Counted from the stretch's first letter, positions 1 through 8,397 are shown. The stretch: DNA of 18,680 nucleotides from Burkholderiaceae bacterium (GCA_031256125.1 JAIRRE010000271.1:1-18680), one strand, 5' to 3'. Notes: a model not told the origin generated them from the sequence alone. Translations and numbers: made by a program.

Positions 1-537
1 CGGCTGCAACAGGTCTGGCCGCTCAAGGGCGGCGGCGAATACACGGTGCGCCCGATCCGGCCCGACGACGCCCAATTGCTGCAAGCCTTCACCAAGAAGC
101 TCTCGCCCGAAAGCCGGTATTTCCGTTTCGTCTCCAACATGGTGGAAATACCCCCGTCGATGCTCTCGCGCTTCACGTTGATTGACTACGACCGCGAAAT
201 GGCGCTGTGCGCCGTCATCCAACCCGAACACGCGCGCGCCGACGGTACCAAGGAGCACGAGGAAAAGCTGATCGGCGTCTCGCGCTACATCACCAACCCG
301 GACATGACCAGCTGCGAGTTCTCGCTGGTGGTGGCCGACGAGTGCGCCGGCCAGGGCCTGGGCACACGGCTGATGCTTTCCATCATGGACGTGGCGCGCG
401 ACAAGGGCTTGCAGGAAATGATGGGCCTGGTGCTGACCAACAACGGCGGCATGCTGCGGCTGATGAAAAGCCTGGGTTTCGACATCAAGCCCTACCCCGA
501 AGACCCGGACTTCCGGCTGGTATCGCATCCGTTGTAA
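1..537 (+). CDS. GNAT-family N-acetyltransferase domain, 3' end of gene (5' end outside window)
   Basis: Frame 1 is open from base 1 to the TAA at 535-537, so the gene begins before the window; an internal GTG at 46 is unlikely to be the start. The visible 178 residues form one GNAT domain. It begins with a typical VRPIRPDD segment and has an acetyl-CoA-binding loop, GQGLGT, followed by the RLM helix. The C-terminal part (NGGMLRLMKSLGF) is also standard for GNAT proteins. The phrasing around ESRYFRF and LSRFT resembles the C-terminal acetyltransferase domain of Pat/YfiQ-type proteins, in which it is fused to an NDP-forming acyl-CoA synthetase and acetylates Lys residues, including those of acyl-CoA synthetases. 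An AMP-forming acyl-CoA synthetase gene follows 175 bp downstream, which fits such a role but does not prove it. The GNAT assignment is firm; the Pat-like fusion is inferred. Confidence 0.8.
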   Translation, partial: RLQQVWPLKGGGEYTVRPIRPDDAQLLQAFTKKLSPESRYFRFVSNMVEIPPSMLSRFTLIDYDREMALCAVIQPEHARADGTKEHEEKLIGVSRYITNPDMTSCEFSLVVADECAGQGLGTRLMLSIMDVARDKGLQEMMGLVLTNNGGMLRLMKSLGFDIKPYPEDPDFRLVSHPL

Positions 538-677
538 TGGGGACGGCGCCGGGCGTTGAGCGCGGATCCCCGGTTGCACTCAACCTCGGCCTCCGGGTAT
601 TTGCGGATGCTTGCGGCGTAGTGGATTGCTCGTATCCAGGATCACAGCCGTTTGCCCGGGCACTTGTTTGATATACC

Positions 678-695
678 GCAGCCGATAACGGCTGC
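678..695. promoter_or_regulatory. Perfect 7-4-7 inverted repeat upstream of acyl-CoA synthetase gene
   Basis: GCAGCCG and CGGCTGC flank the 4-base spacer ATAA. The repeat lies in the 175-bp gap between the acetyltransferase and synthetase genes and ends 5 bases before the AGGAG ribosome-binding site (701-705). It could be a regulator operator or an mRNA hairpin beside the RBS. I see no T-run, so it is not an intrinsic terminator. I could not identify a convincing sigma-70 promoter in the gap. The function is inferred from position only. Confidence 0.4.
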
Positions 696-712
696 ACGAC
701 AGGAGACAAGAC

Positions 713-2422
713 ATGAACGCCCCCCTGACTCAAAGCTATTCGCGCGGCGCGACGACTACGCCGCTCATCGAGCAGACCATCGGCGATTTTTACGACGCGA
801 TGACCGGGCGCCAACCCGATCGCGACGCGCTCATCAGCCGCCACGAAGGCCGGCGTTTAACGTACCGCCAGTTGCAAATCGAAGCCAACCAACTGGCCAG
901 CGCGCTGTTGCGGCTGGGGCTGGTTCCGGGCGACCGCGTGGGCATTTGGTCGCACAACAACGTGCCCTGGGTGCTGATGCAGATCGCCACTGCCAAGGTG
1001 GGCCTGATTCTGGTCAACATCAACCCGGCTTACCGGGTGGCCGAGCTGGAATACGCGCTCAACAAGGTGGACTGCAAGGCGCTGGTGACCATGCCGCGCT
1101 TCAAGACCAGCGACTACCTGGGGATGATCCGTGAACTGGCGCCCGAACTGGCGCGCGCTCGCCCGGGAACGTTGGCGGCACAGCGCCTGCCGCATCTGCG
1201 CACGGTGGTCTGGATCGACCAGCCCGGCCAGGGTCAGGATGAGCCGGGCGCGCTGCGCTTTTCCGATCTGCTGGCCAGCGGCGATCCGGGGGATGATCGC
1301 GTTGGCCAGATACAGCGCACGCTCAAGGCAACCGATCCGGTCAATATCCAGTTCACCAGCGGTACCACGGGTTTCCCCAAGGGTGCGACGCTCACGCACC
1401 GCAACATCCTCAACAACGGGTTTTTCATCGGCGAGTGCATGCGGCTTACATCCGCCGACCGCCTGTGCATCCCCGTGCCGCTGTACCACTGCTTCGGCAT
1501 GGTGCTGGGCAACCTGGCCTGCCTGACGCACGGGGCGGCCATCGTCTATCCGAACGACAGCTTCGATCCGCTCTCGGTGCTCGAAACCGTGCAGGCCGAA
1601 AAATGCACCGGCCTGCATGGCGTGCCGACCATGTTCATCGCCGAGTTGCAGCACCCGCGTTTCAAGGAATTCGATTTTTCCACGCTGCGCACCGGCATCA
1701 TGGCCGGATCGCCCTGCCCGATCGAGGTGATGAAGCGCGTGGTCGGCGACATGCACCTGAGCGAAATGACCATCGCCTACGGCATGACGGAAACCAGCCC
1801 GGTTAGTTGCCAGAGCGACGCCAGCACGCCGTTCGACAAGCGCATTACCACCGTCGGCAGGGTGCAGCCGCATCTTGAAGTCAAGATCGTGGACCCGGAA
1901 AGCGGCGCCACGGCCCGGCCCAACGTGCCCGGCGAGTTGTGCACACGCGGCTATTCGGTGATGCACGGTTATTGGGACGACGAGGCCAAGACGCGCGAAG
2001 TGATCGACGCCGAAAACTGGATGCACACCGGCGATCTGGCAACGATGGACGCCGAGGGCTATGTCAACATCGTCGGGCGCATTAAAGATATGGTGATTCG
2101 CGGCGGCGAGAACGTCTATCCGCGCGAGATCGAGGAATTTCTCTACCGTCACCCCAAGGTGCAAGACGTGCAGGTGGTGGGCGTACCCGACTCGAAGTAC
2201 GGCGAGGAGTTGTGCGCGTGGGTCATCGTCAAGCCCGGCCAAAGCCTGACCGAGGATGAATTGCGCGCGTTCTGCCAGGGGCAGATTGCACACTACAAGG
2301 TGCCGCGCTACATCCGCTTTATTGATGCGTTCCCAACCACGATTACCGGCAAAATTCAGAAATTCAGAATCCGGGAAATCATGAAAGAAGAGTTGCGGGT
2401 CCAGGAAGAAAAAACGGCATGA
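713..2422 (+). CDS. AMP-binding acyl-CoA synthetase (AMP-forming, medium/short-chain fatty acid type)
   Basis: This 569-residue protein has the complete ANL adenylating-enzyme layout. The P-loop-like motif [11 protein letters not shown] lies at residues 214-224, the YGMTETSP motif is in the middle of the protein, and the hinge region [22 protein letters not shown] is near residue 460. The C-terminal catalytic Lys is in TGKIQKF (Lys547). It is expected to activate a carboxylic acid with ATP and CoA in the cytoplasm. Placement directly ahead of the methylcrotonyl-CoA carboxylase gene suggests a branched-chain acid such as isovalerate, or another short or medium-chain acid, but the substrate cannot be read from sequence. 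The ATG at 713 has an AGGAG at 701-705 with 7-base spacing, so the start is well supported. Only 43 bp separate it from liuB, consistent with co-transcription. The C-terminal Lys is the type of residue acetylated by Pat-like GNAT enzymes, and such a gene lies just upstream. Confidence 0.93.
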   Translation: MNAPLTQSYSRGATTTPLIEQTIGDFYDAMTGRQPDRDALISRHEGRRLTYRQLQIEANQLASALLRLGLVPGDRVGIWSHNNVPWVLMQIATAKVGLILVNINPAYRVAELEYALNKVDCKALVTMPRFKTSDYLGMIRELAPELARARPGTLAAQRLPHLRTVVWIDQPGQGQDEPGALRFSDLLASGDPGDDRVGQIQRTLKATDPVNIQFTSGTTGFPKGATLTHRNILNNGFFIGECMRLTSADRLCIPVPLYHCFGMVLGNLACLTHGAAIVYPNDSFDPLSVLETVQAEKCTGLHGVPTMFIAELQHPRFKEFDFSTLRTGIMAGSPCPIEVMKRVVGDMHLSEMTIAYGMTETSPVSCQSDASTPFDKRITTVGRVQPHLEVKIVDPESGATARPNVPGELCTRGYSVMHGYWDDEAKTREVIDAENWMHTGDLATMDAEGYVNIVGRIKDMVIRGGENVYPREIEEFLYRHPKVQDVQVVGVPDSKYGEELCAWVIVKPGQSLTEDELRAFCQGQIAHYKVPRYIRFIDAFPTTITGKIQKFRIREIMKEELRVQEEKTA

Positions 2423-2465
2423 GGCAAACAGCCTGCTCTTGCGCGCCTAACATTTTCCCCACGTC

Positions 2466-4073
2466 ATGCCTCGCTTAGTCACCAAACTCACCCCCCGCAG
2501 TCTCGAATTTCAGGCCAACGCGCAGGCCATGCAGGCGTTGGTCGATGACTTGCGCGCGCGCGTGGCACAGGTCGATCAAGGCGGCGGTGAGGCGGCACGG
2601 CGCAAGCACATGGATCGCGGCAAGCTGCTGCCGCGCGTGCGGGTACAGATGCTGCTCGATCCGGGCACGCCGTTTCTGGAGCTGGCGCCGCTGGCCGCGT
2701 TGGACATGTACGACAACGCCGCGCCTTCGGCGGGCATCGTCACCGGCATTGGGCGAGTGTCGGGCGTCGATTGCATGATCGTGTGCAATGACGCTACCGT
2801 CAAGGGCGGCACCTACTACCCGATGACAGTTAAAAAGCATTTGCGGGCGCAGGAAATCGCGGAACAAAATCGTTTGCCGTGCCTCTATCTGGTCGATTCC
2901 GGTGGCGCCAATTTGCCCAATCAGGACGAGGTATTTCCTGACCGCGACCACTTCGGGCGCATCTTTTACAACCAGGCTAATTTATCCGCGCAGGGTATCG
3001 CCCAAATCGCAATCGTGATGGGCAGTTGCACCGCCGGCGGCGCTTATGTACCGGCGATGAGCGACGAAACCATCATCGTCAAAAACCAGGGCACCATTTT
3101 TCTAGGTGGCCCGCCGCTGGTAAAAGCGGCCACCGGCGAAATAGTGAGCGCCGAGGATTTGGGCGGCGGGGACGTGCATACCCGCCTGTCGGGCGTGGCC
3201 GACCATCTGGCACAAAACGACACGCACGCACTGGCGCTGGCGCGCCAGATCATCGCCAACCTCAACCACGTCAAAAGCCGTGCCGGGCGTTTGATTGAGT
3301 CGTGCCCGCCACGCCATGCCGCCGAGGAACTTTATGGCGTAATTCCCGTGGACACGCGCAAACCGTTCGATGTGCGCGAAATCATCGCCCGCATCGTCGA
3401 TGACAGCGCCTTCGATGAATTCAAGGCGCGCTTCGGCGCGACGCTGGTCACCGGCTTCGCGCACATCGAAGGAATGCCGGTGGGCATCATTGCCAACAAT
3501 GGCATCCTGTTTTCGGAGAGTGCGCAGAAAGGCGCGCACTTCATCGAACTGTGCTGCCAGCGCAAGATACCGCTGGTATTCCTGCAAAACATCACCGGCT
3601 TTATGGTCGGGCGTAAATACGAAAACGAGGGCATCGCGCGCCACGGCGCCAAGATGGTGACAGCTGTGGCGACTGCCAACGTGCCCAAGTTCACCGTCAT
3701 CATCGGCGGCAGCTTCGGCGCGGGCAATTACGGCATGTGCGGGCGTGCTTACTCGCCGCGCTTTCTATGGATGTGGCCCAATGCCCGCATCAGCGTCATG
3801 GGCGGCGAACAGGCCGCCAGCGTGCTGGCGACCGTGCGGCGCGAAAACGTCGAGGCCAAGGGAGACGCTTGGAGCGCGCAGGAAGAGGAAGCCTTCAAAG
3901 CTCCGATCCGCGCCCAATACGAGCGTCAAGGTCACCCCTATTACGCTACCGCGCGGTTGTGGGACGACGGCATCATCGACCCCGCCGACACGCGCCGCGT
4001 GCTGGCGCTGGGCTTGTCGGCGGCGCAAAACGCGCCTATACCGGAGCCAAAATTCGGCGTATTCCGCATGTAA
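2466..4073 (+). CDS. liuB: Methylcrotonyl-CoA carboxylase beta subunit (carboxyltransferase)
   Basis: This 535-residue protein is the carboxyltransferase subunit of 3-methylcrotonyl-CoA carboxylase, which moves carboxyl from biotin on the alpha subunit to 3-methylcrotonyl-CoA in leucine breakdown. The length is normal for the family. Diagnostic stretches are [19 protein letters not shown], the oxyanion-type loop [16 protein letters not shown] (186-201), and a second loop, [19 protein letters not shown], followed by [16 protein letters not shown] (about 414-455). The partner subunit liuD lies downstream. The start at 2466 lacks an obvious Shine-Dalgarno sequence, but the N-terminal segment before Met22 matches the usual family start, so 2466 is preferred. 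In most liu operons liuC follows closely; here a toxin-antitoxin pair separates them. Propionyl- or geranyl-CoA carboxylase beta subunits are the alternative, but the motifs and the liuC/liuE neighbours favour methylcrotonyl-CoA. Confidence 0.96.
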   Translation: MPRLVTKLTPRSLEFQANAQAMQALVDDLRARVAQVDQGGGEAARRKHMDRGKLLPRVRVQMLLDPGTPFLELAPLAALDMYDNAAPSAGIVTGIGRVSGVDCMIVCNDATVKGGTYYPMTVKKHLRAQEIAEQNRLPCLYLVDSGGANLPNQDEVFPDRDHFGRIFYNQANLSAQGIAQIAIVMGSCTAGGAYVPAMSDETIIVKNQGTIFLGGPPLVKAATGEIVSAEDLGGGDVHTRLSGVADHLAQNDTHALALARQIIANLNHVKSRAGRLIESCPPRHAAEELYGVIPVDTRKPFDVREIIARIVDDSAFDEFKARFGATLVTGFAHIEGMPVGIIANNGILFSESAQKGAHFIELCCQRKIPLVFLQNITGFMVGRKYENEGIARHGAKMVTAVATANVPKFTVIIGGSFGAGNYGMCGRAYSPRFLWMWPNARISVMGGEQAASVLATVRRENVEAKGDAWSAQEEEAFKAPIRAQYERQGHPYYATARLWDDGIIDPADTRRVLALGLSAAQNAPIPEPKFGVFRM

Positions 4074-4078
4074 GATGT

Positions 4079-4114
4079 ATGATGTGTACGAATATATCAC
4101 TAGACACACATCAT
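4079..4114. promoter_or_regulatory. 9-bp inverted repeat and AT-rich -10-like region over vapB start: candidate VapBC operator/promoter
   Basis: ATGATGTGT (4079-4087) and ACACATCAT (4106-4114) are perfect inverted copies separated by 18 bases. The right arm covers the first two bases of the vapB ATG at 4113. The spacer contains ATATAT (4092-4097), a plausible -10 element. A transcript starting 6-8 bases later would have a very short leader, which fits the absence of any Shine-Dalgarno sequence before vapB. VapB antitoxins and VapBC complexes are known to bind inverted repeats in their own promoters. Use as the autoregulatory operator is inferred. Confidence 0.5.
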
Positions 4115-4424
4115 GCGTACCAACATCGACATTGACGACGAATTGCTGACCAAAGCCATGCACGCCGGGCCTTTTGTCACGAAGAAAGAAACGGTGGATG
4201 CGGGCTTGCGTCTGCTCGCGCGGCAAGCGGCGTACCGTGAAATCCTCAAGTGGAAAGGCAAGCTCAAATGGGAGGGTGACGAGTCCATCGACTGGCTGCG
4301 GCCCACCACAGTGGATGATTTGGTGCTAGCCGGGCCGCTGACGGTGCAAGAGCCGCGTCTTCACTATGAAATAAAGAAAGCGGGGGCGCCGGCCCCGCGC
4401 AACCGCGCCCATGCTGGTCGTTGA
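4113..4424 (+). CDS. vapB: VapB-type antitoxin with an unusually long C-terminal tail
   Basis: The first ~55 residues are a classic VapB-family antitoxin: MRTNIDIDDELL, a ribbon-helix-helix-like segment with KKETVDAGLRLLARQ, and then KGKLKWEGD. It should bind and neutralise the downstream VapC toxin and bind its own promoter. Family members usually stop soon after the GKLxWEGD motif. This frame runs on for about 45 more residues, ending in a basic, Pro/Ala-rich tail, and overlaps vapC by 14 bases. The tail may reflect loss of the normal stop codon. There is no visible ribosome-binding site, so translation may be nearly leaderless. The pair is inserted between liuB and liuC on the same strand, 39 bp after the liuB stop. 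The family call is firm; whether the full tail is functional is unknown. Confidence 0.82.
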   Translation: MRTNIDIDDELLTKAMHAGPFVTKKETVDAGLRLLARQAAYREILKWKGKLKWEGDESIDWLRPTTVDDLVLAGPLTVQEPRLHYEIKKAGAPAPRNRAHAGR

Positions 4425-4812
4425 TTCCAGCGTTTGGATCGATTTCTTCAACGCCCGCGATACGGCAGCGTGTGATGAATTGAGCCGCCTGCTGTACGAC
4501 GGCCACATTCGCCTGGTCGTACCCGATCTGGTGCTCTATGAAGTGCTGCGCGGCTTTCGCCAGGAGCGCGCCATGCGCCAGGTGCGCCAGTTGCTGCAAA
4601 CCCTCAGTGTGGAACCCTGCGGCGGTGAAGACGTGGCAATCGCCGCCGCTGAGCATTACCGCCATTTGCGCGCGCGCGGCATCACCGTGCGCAGCGCCAT
4701 CGACGTCATGGTTGCCGCTTTCTGCATCGAACGCGACTACCTGCTGCTGCACAGCGATCGTGACTACGATGCCATTGCCGTGCACCGCGGTTTGCGCGCT
4801 TGGGGAAATTGA
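4411..4812 (+). CDS. vapC: VapC-type PIN-domain toxin (ribonuclease)
   Basis: This 133-residue PIN-domain protein has the full set of acidic active-site residues: Asp5 in MLVVDSSVWID, Glu44 in VLYEVLRG, Asp98 in SAIDVMVA, and Asp116/Asp118 in HSDRDYD. VapC toxins are magnesium-dependent ribonucleases that cut tRNA or rRNA until bound by VapB. The length is normal and no residue is missing, so the toxin looks intact. The start lies inside the end of vapB (4411-4424), giving translational coupling; there is no separate Shine-Dalgarno sequence. It ends 33 bp before liuC, so the pair may be read within the liu transcript or from its own promoter at about 4092. The RNA target cannot be predicted from the sequence alone. 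Confidence 0.9.
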   Translation: MLVVDSSVWIDFFNARDTAACDELSRLLYDGHIRLVVPDLVLYEVLRGFRQERAMRQVRQLLQTLSVEPCGGEDVAIAAAEHYRHLRARGITVRSAIDVMVAAFCIERDYLLLHSDRDYDAIAVHRGLRAWGN

Positions 4813-4845
4813 TTCGTTTGACGAACCCACAGGAAATGCAAACCC

Positions 4846-5640
4846 ATGACTGACTACACCGCCCTGATGGTCCAGACCGATGGCCCCGTTGCGCGCATCA
4901 CTCTCAACCGCCCGGACACGCGCAATGCGTTCGACGAGGTAGTCATCGCCGAACTCACGCGCGCTTTTGTCGCGGCGGGTACTGCCCCCGCCGTGCGCGC
5001 TGTCGTGCTGGCGGCAAACGGCCCGGCCTTCTGTGCGGGCGCAAACCTGAACTGGATGCGCCGCGCCGCCGATTTCACATGCGAGCAGAACGTGCAAGAC
5101 GCTAGCGGCCTGGCCGCCATGCTGCGCGCCATTCACGACTGCCCCAAGCCCGTGATTGCTCGCGTGCAGGGCGACGCCTACGCCGGCGGCATGGGGCTGG
5201 TGGCCGCGTGCGATATGGCGGTAGCCGCCGAAAGCGCGGGTTTTTGCCTGAGCGAAGTCAAGATCGGCCTGATTCCCGCCACCATCAGCCCCTACGTGAT
5301 CCGGGCGATGGGCGAACGCGCGGCGCAGCGCTACTTTTTGACCGGCGAGCGATTCAGCGCCGCCGAGGCGCTGCGCATCGGTTTCGTGCACGAAGTAGCC
5401 GCGCCCGAAGCGCTGGACGCGCACATCGACGTCATCTGCAAGCCCCTGCTGGCGGCAGGCCCGGCGGCGGTATGCGCCTGCAAGCGCCTGATAGCCGACG
5501 TGGCAGGGCGTGAAATCGACGACGCACTGATCGCGCAGACCGTACAAGCCATTGCCGACATCCGCGTCAGCCCCGAAGGCCGCGAAGGCGTGCGCGCCTT
5601 TCTGGAAAAGCGCAAACCGGGCCGGCTGGCGTCGGACTGA
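4846..5640 (+). CDS. liuC: Methylglutaconyl-CoA hydratase (enoyl-CoA hydratase/isomerase family)
   Basis: This 264-residue crotonase-fold protein should hydrate 3-methylglutaconyl-CoA to HMG-CoA, the step between the carboxylase and HMG-CoA lyase. The oxyanion-hole and CoA-binding motif AFCAGANLNWM lies at residues 61-71. The second oxyanion-hole loop, AYAGGMGLVAACD (111-123), is of the LiuC type. CLSEVKIGLIPATISPYV carries the likely catalytic Glu137, and the ISPYV ending is typical of methylglutaconyl-CoA hydratases. AGGAAA at 4831-4836 supports the ATG at 4846. A short perfect repeat, TTCGT-TTG-ACGAA (4813-4825), lies just before the RBS and just after vapC. Substrate assignment rests partly on the liuB/liuD/liuE neighbours; a generic enoyl-CoA hydratase is the alternative. 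Confidence 0.9.
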   Translation: MTDYTALMVQTDGPVARITLNRPDTRNAFDEVVIAELTRAFVAAGTAPAVRAVVLAANGPAFCAGANLNWMRRAADFTCEQNVQDASGLAAMLRAIHDCPKPVIARVQGDAYAGGMGLVAACDMAVAAESAGFCLSEVKIGLIPATISPYVIRAMGERAAQRYFLTGERFSAAEALRIGFVHEVAAPEALDAHIDVICKPLLAAGPAAVCACKRLIADVAGREIDDALIAQTVQAIADIRVSPEGREGVRAFLEKRKPGRLASD

Positions 5641-5666
5641 ACGGCATTTACGAAAGGGGAACTCTC

Positions 5667-6335
5667 ATGGATACGTTGACTATGCCGCAACTGCTCGCGC
5701 TGGCCGCGGCGCTGGGCTGGGCCAGCGGCGTGCGGCTGTACTTGGTCGTGCTGGTCGTCGGGCTGGTCGGTTATTTCGGCTGGGTGCCATTGCCCGCGGG
5801 CTTGCATATCCTGGCGCATCCGGCGGTGATCGCGGCCAGCGGTTTCATGGTGTTCGTCGAATTTTTCGCCGACAAGATTCCGGGGCTTGATTCGCTGTGG
5901 GATTTCGTCCATACCGCCATCCGCATCCCGGCGGGCGCGGCGCTGGCGGCGGCGGTGTTCGGCGGCGATCATGCGGCGATGGCAACGGTGGCGGCGATCA
6001 TCGGCGGTGGCCTGGCTGCTACCGCGCATGTAACTAAGGCCACCACGCGCGCGGCCATCAATACTTCGCCCGAGCCTTTCTCCAACATTGGCGCGTCGCT
6101 GGCCGAGGACGGCATGGCGTCTGGCAGCTTGTGGCTGGCGTTCGCGCATCCGCTGGCGTTCGGCGTGGCGCTGGTGGTGGTGTTGGCGATCAGTGTGTGG
6201 CTGATCCGGCGCTGCTGGCGCTTTTTGTCGGGACTGGTACGCACGGTGGTGCGGGTGTTCGCTGGACGCGCGCCGACGCCAGCGCCACAGAACCAAGCCG
6301 CGCTTGAACCCACCAAACCGCCAGGGTCTTATTGA
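5667..6335 (+). CDS. DUF4126 family integral membrane protein
   Basis: This 222-residue hydrophobic protein has about four to five membrane segments, at roughly 7-40, 50-65, 88-118 and 150-178. The layout matches DUF4126: an N-terminal LALAAALGWASGVRLYL segment, a central FFADKIPGLDSLWDFVH motif, and a NTSPEPFSN(I)GASLAED stretch before the last helices. A basic, Pro-rich soluble tail follows. No function is established for the family. The ATG at 5667 is preceded by AAAGGGGA (5653-5660), a good ribosome-binding site. The gene sits 26 bp after liuC and 46 bp before liuD on the same strand, so it is very likely co-transcribed with the liu genes. A role in handling branched-chain acyl compounds or in envelope function would be guesswork. 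Confidence 0.85.
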   Translation: MDTLTMPQLLALAAALGWASGVRLYLVVLVVGLVGYFGWVPLPAGLHILAHPAVIAASGFMVFVEFFADKIPGLDSLWDFVHTAIRIPAGAALAAAVFGGDHAAMATVAAIIGGGLAATAHVTKATTRAAINTSPEPFSNIGASLAEDGMASGSLWLAFAHPLAFGVALVVVLAISVWLIRRCWRFLSGLVRTVVRVFAGRAPTPAPQNQAALEPTKPPGSY

Positions 6336-6381
6336 GTTCCTGATGTGGGCGCGCAGATGATTTGACCGTGGAGACAACCCT

Positions 6382-8397
6382 ATGTTTAAGAAGATTCTGA
6401 TCGCCAATCGCGGCGAAATCGCCTGCCGCATTGCCGCCACCGCGCGCCGCATGGGTATTCGCACCGTGGCGGTGTATTCCGACGCCGACGCGCACGCCCA
6501 GCATGTGCTTGCTTGCGATCAGGCGGTGCACATCGGCGGCAACGCGCCCAAGGATAGCTACCTGCGCTGGGAACGCATTCTGGATGCGGCCCGGCAAACC
6601 GACGCGCAAGCCATCCATCCCGGCTATGGTTTTCTGTCGGAAAACGAGGATTTCGCCCGCGCCTGCGCGGATGTGGGGCTGGTCTTTATCGGCCCGCCCG
6701 CGGCGGCGATCCAGGCGATGGGGCTAAAGGCCGAAGCCAAGCGCTTGATGGAGGCTGCCGGGGTACCGCTGGTGCCGGGCTACCACGGCGCGGATCAAGA
6801 CCTGGCGCTGCTGGCGCGCGAGGCCGAACGCATCGGCTACCCGGTGCTCATCAAGGCCAGCGCGGGCGGCGGCGGCAAGGGTATGCGCGCCGTTGAGCGG
6901 GCCGAGGACTTTGCCGCCGCGCTGCAAGCGTGCCAGCGCGAGGCCGCCAGCAGTTTCGGCAACGATGCGGTGCTGGTCGAGAAATACGTGCAGCGCCCGC
7001 GTCATATCGAAATTCAGGTGTTCGGCGACACGCAGGGCAACGTGGTGTATTTGTTCGAGCGCGACTGCTCAGTGCAGCGCCGCCACCAAAAGGTGCTGGA
7101 AGAATCTCCCGCGCCGGGTATGACCGAGTCGCTACGCCAGCAGATGGGCGCGGCGGCGGTAGCAGCAGCCCGCGCCGTGGGTTACGTGGGCGCGGGCACG
7201 GTGGAGTTCATCGTCGAGCAGCCCGGCGGCTACGGCGCGCCTGAGCAGATGTGTTTTTAGTTCATGGAAATGAACACGCGGCTGCAAGTCGAGCACCCGG
7301 TGACCGAAGGCATCACCGGCCTGGATTTGGTCGAGTGGCAATTGCGCGTTGCCAGCGGCGAACCGCTGCCCCTCAAGCAGGAAGAACTGGCGATTCACGG
7401 CCACGCCATCGAGGCACGCATCTGCGCCGAAAACCCGGATAACCAGTTTCTGCCCGCGACCGGGCGGCTGGCGGTTTATCGCAAACCGCAGGCGTCGGCC
7501 TTCACCATCGGCCCGGTGCGCATCGACGGCGGCGTGCGCGAGGGCGATGCCATTTCGCCTTATTACGACTCGATGATCGCCAAGCTGATTGTTTGCGGCG
7601 CGACGCGCGAAGAAGCGCTTGGGCGGCTCGACGCGGCGCTGGCCGAGGTACGCATCGCGGGCGTGCAAACCAACGTGCAGTTTCTGCGCCGCATCATCGC
7701 CACGCCCTCGTTCAACCAGGGCCAACTTGACACCGCGTTGATCGAGCGCGAACAAGAGCGCCTGTTCCACCAAGACCCGCTGGGCGTGGAACTGACCGTG
7801 GCCGCCGCCGTGGCGCAGCGCATCGTGGCCGAGCGCGCCGCCGAAACAGCCGACCCGTTCTCGCGCGCCGACGGCTTCCGCTCGCACGGCGTAGCCTCGC
7901 GCCGGATCGACTTCGAGTATCAGGGCCAGCCGGTGGTTGCCAAGCTGCGCTATCTGGACGACGGGCTGATGCTCAAGGTTGGCCAGGCCGCTGCGCAGCC
8001 GCTGACCATCGCCGCCCTGCCCGAAGGCCGCATCGACGTGCGTTACGGCAACGCCAGCGATGGGCGCGATGTGGTGCAAGTATTCGAGTTGGGCGAGCAA
8101 TTGCATGTCTTCGGCACGCGCGGAGCGGCGCAAATCGCGGCGATTGACGTGCTGGCCCATGCCGGCGAAAGCGGCGCGGAAAGCGGCCGCCTGACCGCGC
8201 CCATGCCCGGCAAGGTGATTTCGATCAGCGTCCAGCCCGGCGACCCGGTGCAAAAAGGCCAGTCGCTGGCCGTCATGGAAGCCATGAAAATGGAACACAC
8301 CATCGCCGCCCCCGCCGACGGCGTGGTGACCGAAGTGCTTTACGCGCCGGGCGATCAGGTGCCGGAGGGGGCGGAATTGTTGCGGCTGGCGCAGTGA
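6382..8397 (+). pseudogene. liuD: Methylcrotonyl-CoA carboxylase alpha (biotin-containing) subunit, interrupted by an in-frame TAG
   Basis: Read through the TAG at 7258-7260, this is a 671-residue liuD of normal length, all in one frame. The biotin carboxylase domain includes [26 protein letters not shown] (79-88), the ATP-grasp loop [11 protein letters not shown] (158-168) and catalytic Glu275. The C-terminal biotinyl domain has EAMKMEH with biotinyl Lys636. The TAG is codon 293, inside the conserved FYFMEMNTR motif, where the codon for Tyr would be expected. The truncated product would lose Glu296, Asn298 and Arg300 (matching the essential E. coli AccC EMNTR residues) and the whole biotin domain, and so would be inactive. 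A restart at ATG 7264 has no ribosome-binding site. There is no other visible decay, so the mutation is recent, a sequencing error, or suppressed. GGAGA (6370-6374) precedes the start. Confidence 0.93.
7258..7260 (+). other. In-frame amber codon inside liuD
   Basis: TTT-TAG-TTC-ATG-GAA-ATG occupies the place of the conserved Phe-Tyr-Phe-Met-Glu-Met motif of biotin carboxylases. Both sides are in the same frame, so a single substitution from a Tyr codon (TAT or TAC) explains it; an indel does not. The preceding codons TGT and TTT are T-ending, unlike the mostly G/C-ending codons around them. Confidence 0.95.

Noticed and set aside
857..2293. Long minus-strand open frame (478 codons) opposite the acyl-CoA synthetase gene
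   Set aside because: It is antisense to a gene with complete ANL motifs, encodes a His/Ala/Arg-rich sequence with no recognisable domain, and has no RBS; this is typical of GC-rich coding DNA.
4813..4825. TTCGT-TTG-ACGAA repeat between vapC and liuC as a terminator
   Set aside because: The stem is only five pairs, is not GC-rich, and has no T-run.
4264..5547. Minus-strand open frame (427 codons) across vapB, vapC and liuC
   Set aside because: It crosses three well-supported genes on the other strand and encodes low-complexity His/Gly/Ala-rich protein without motifs.
7258..7260. Pyrrolysine or other programmed recoding of the TAG
   Set aside because: The position is a Tyr in the family with no recoding precedent that I know of, and no downstream recoding hairpin is obvious. 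A point mutation or read error is simpler.
7258..7264. liuD as two separate genes, with the second starting at ATG 7264
   Set aside because: The second part would start in the middle of the ATP-grasp active site, has no RBS, and the expected motif is split exactly at one codon.
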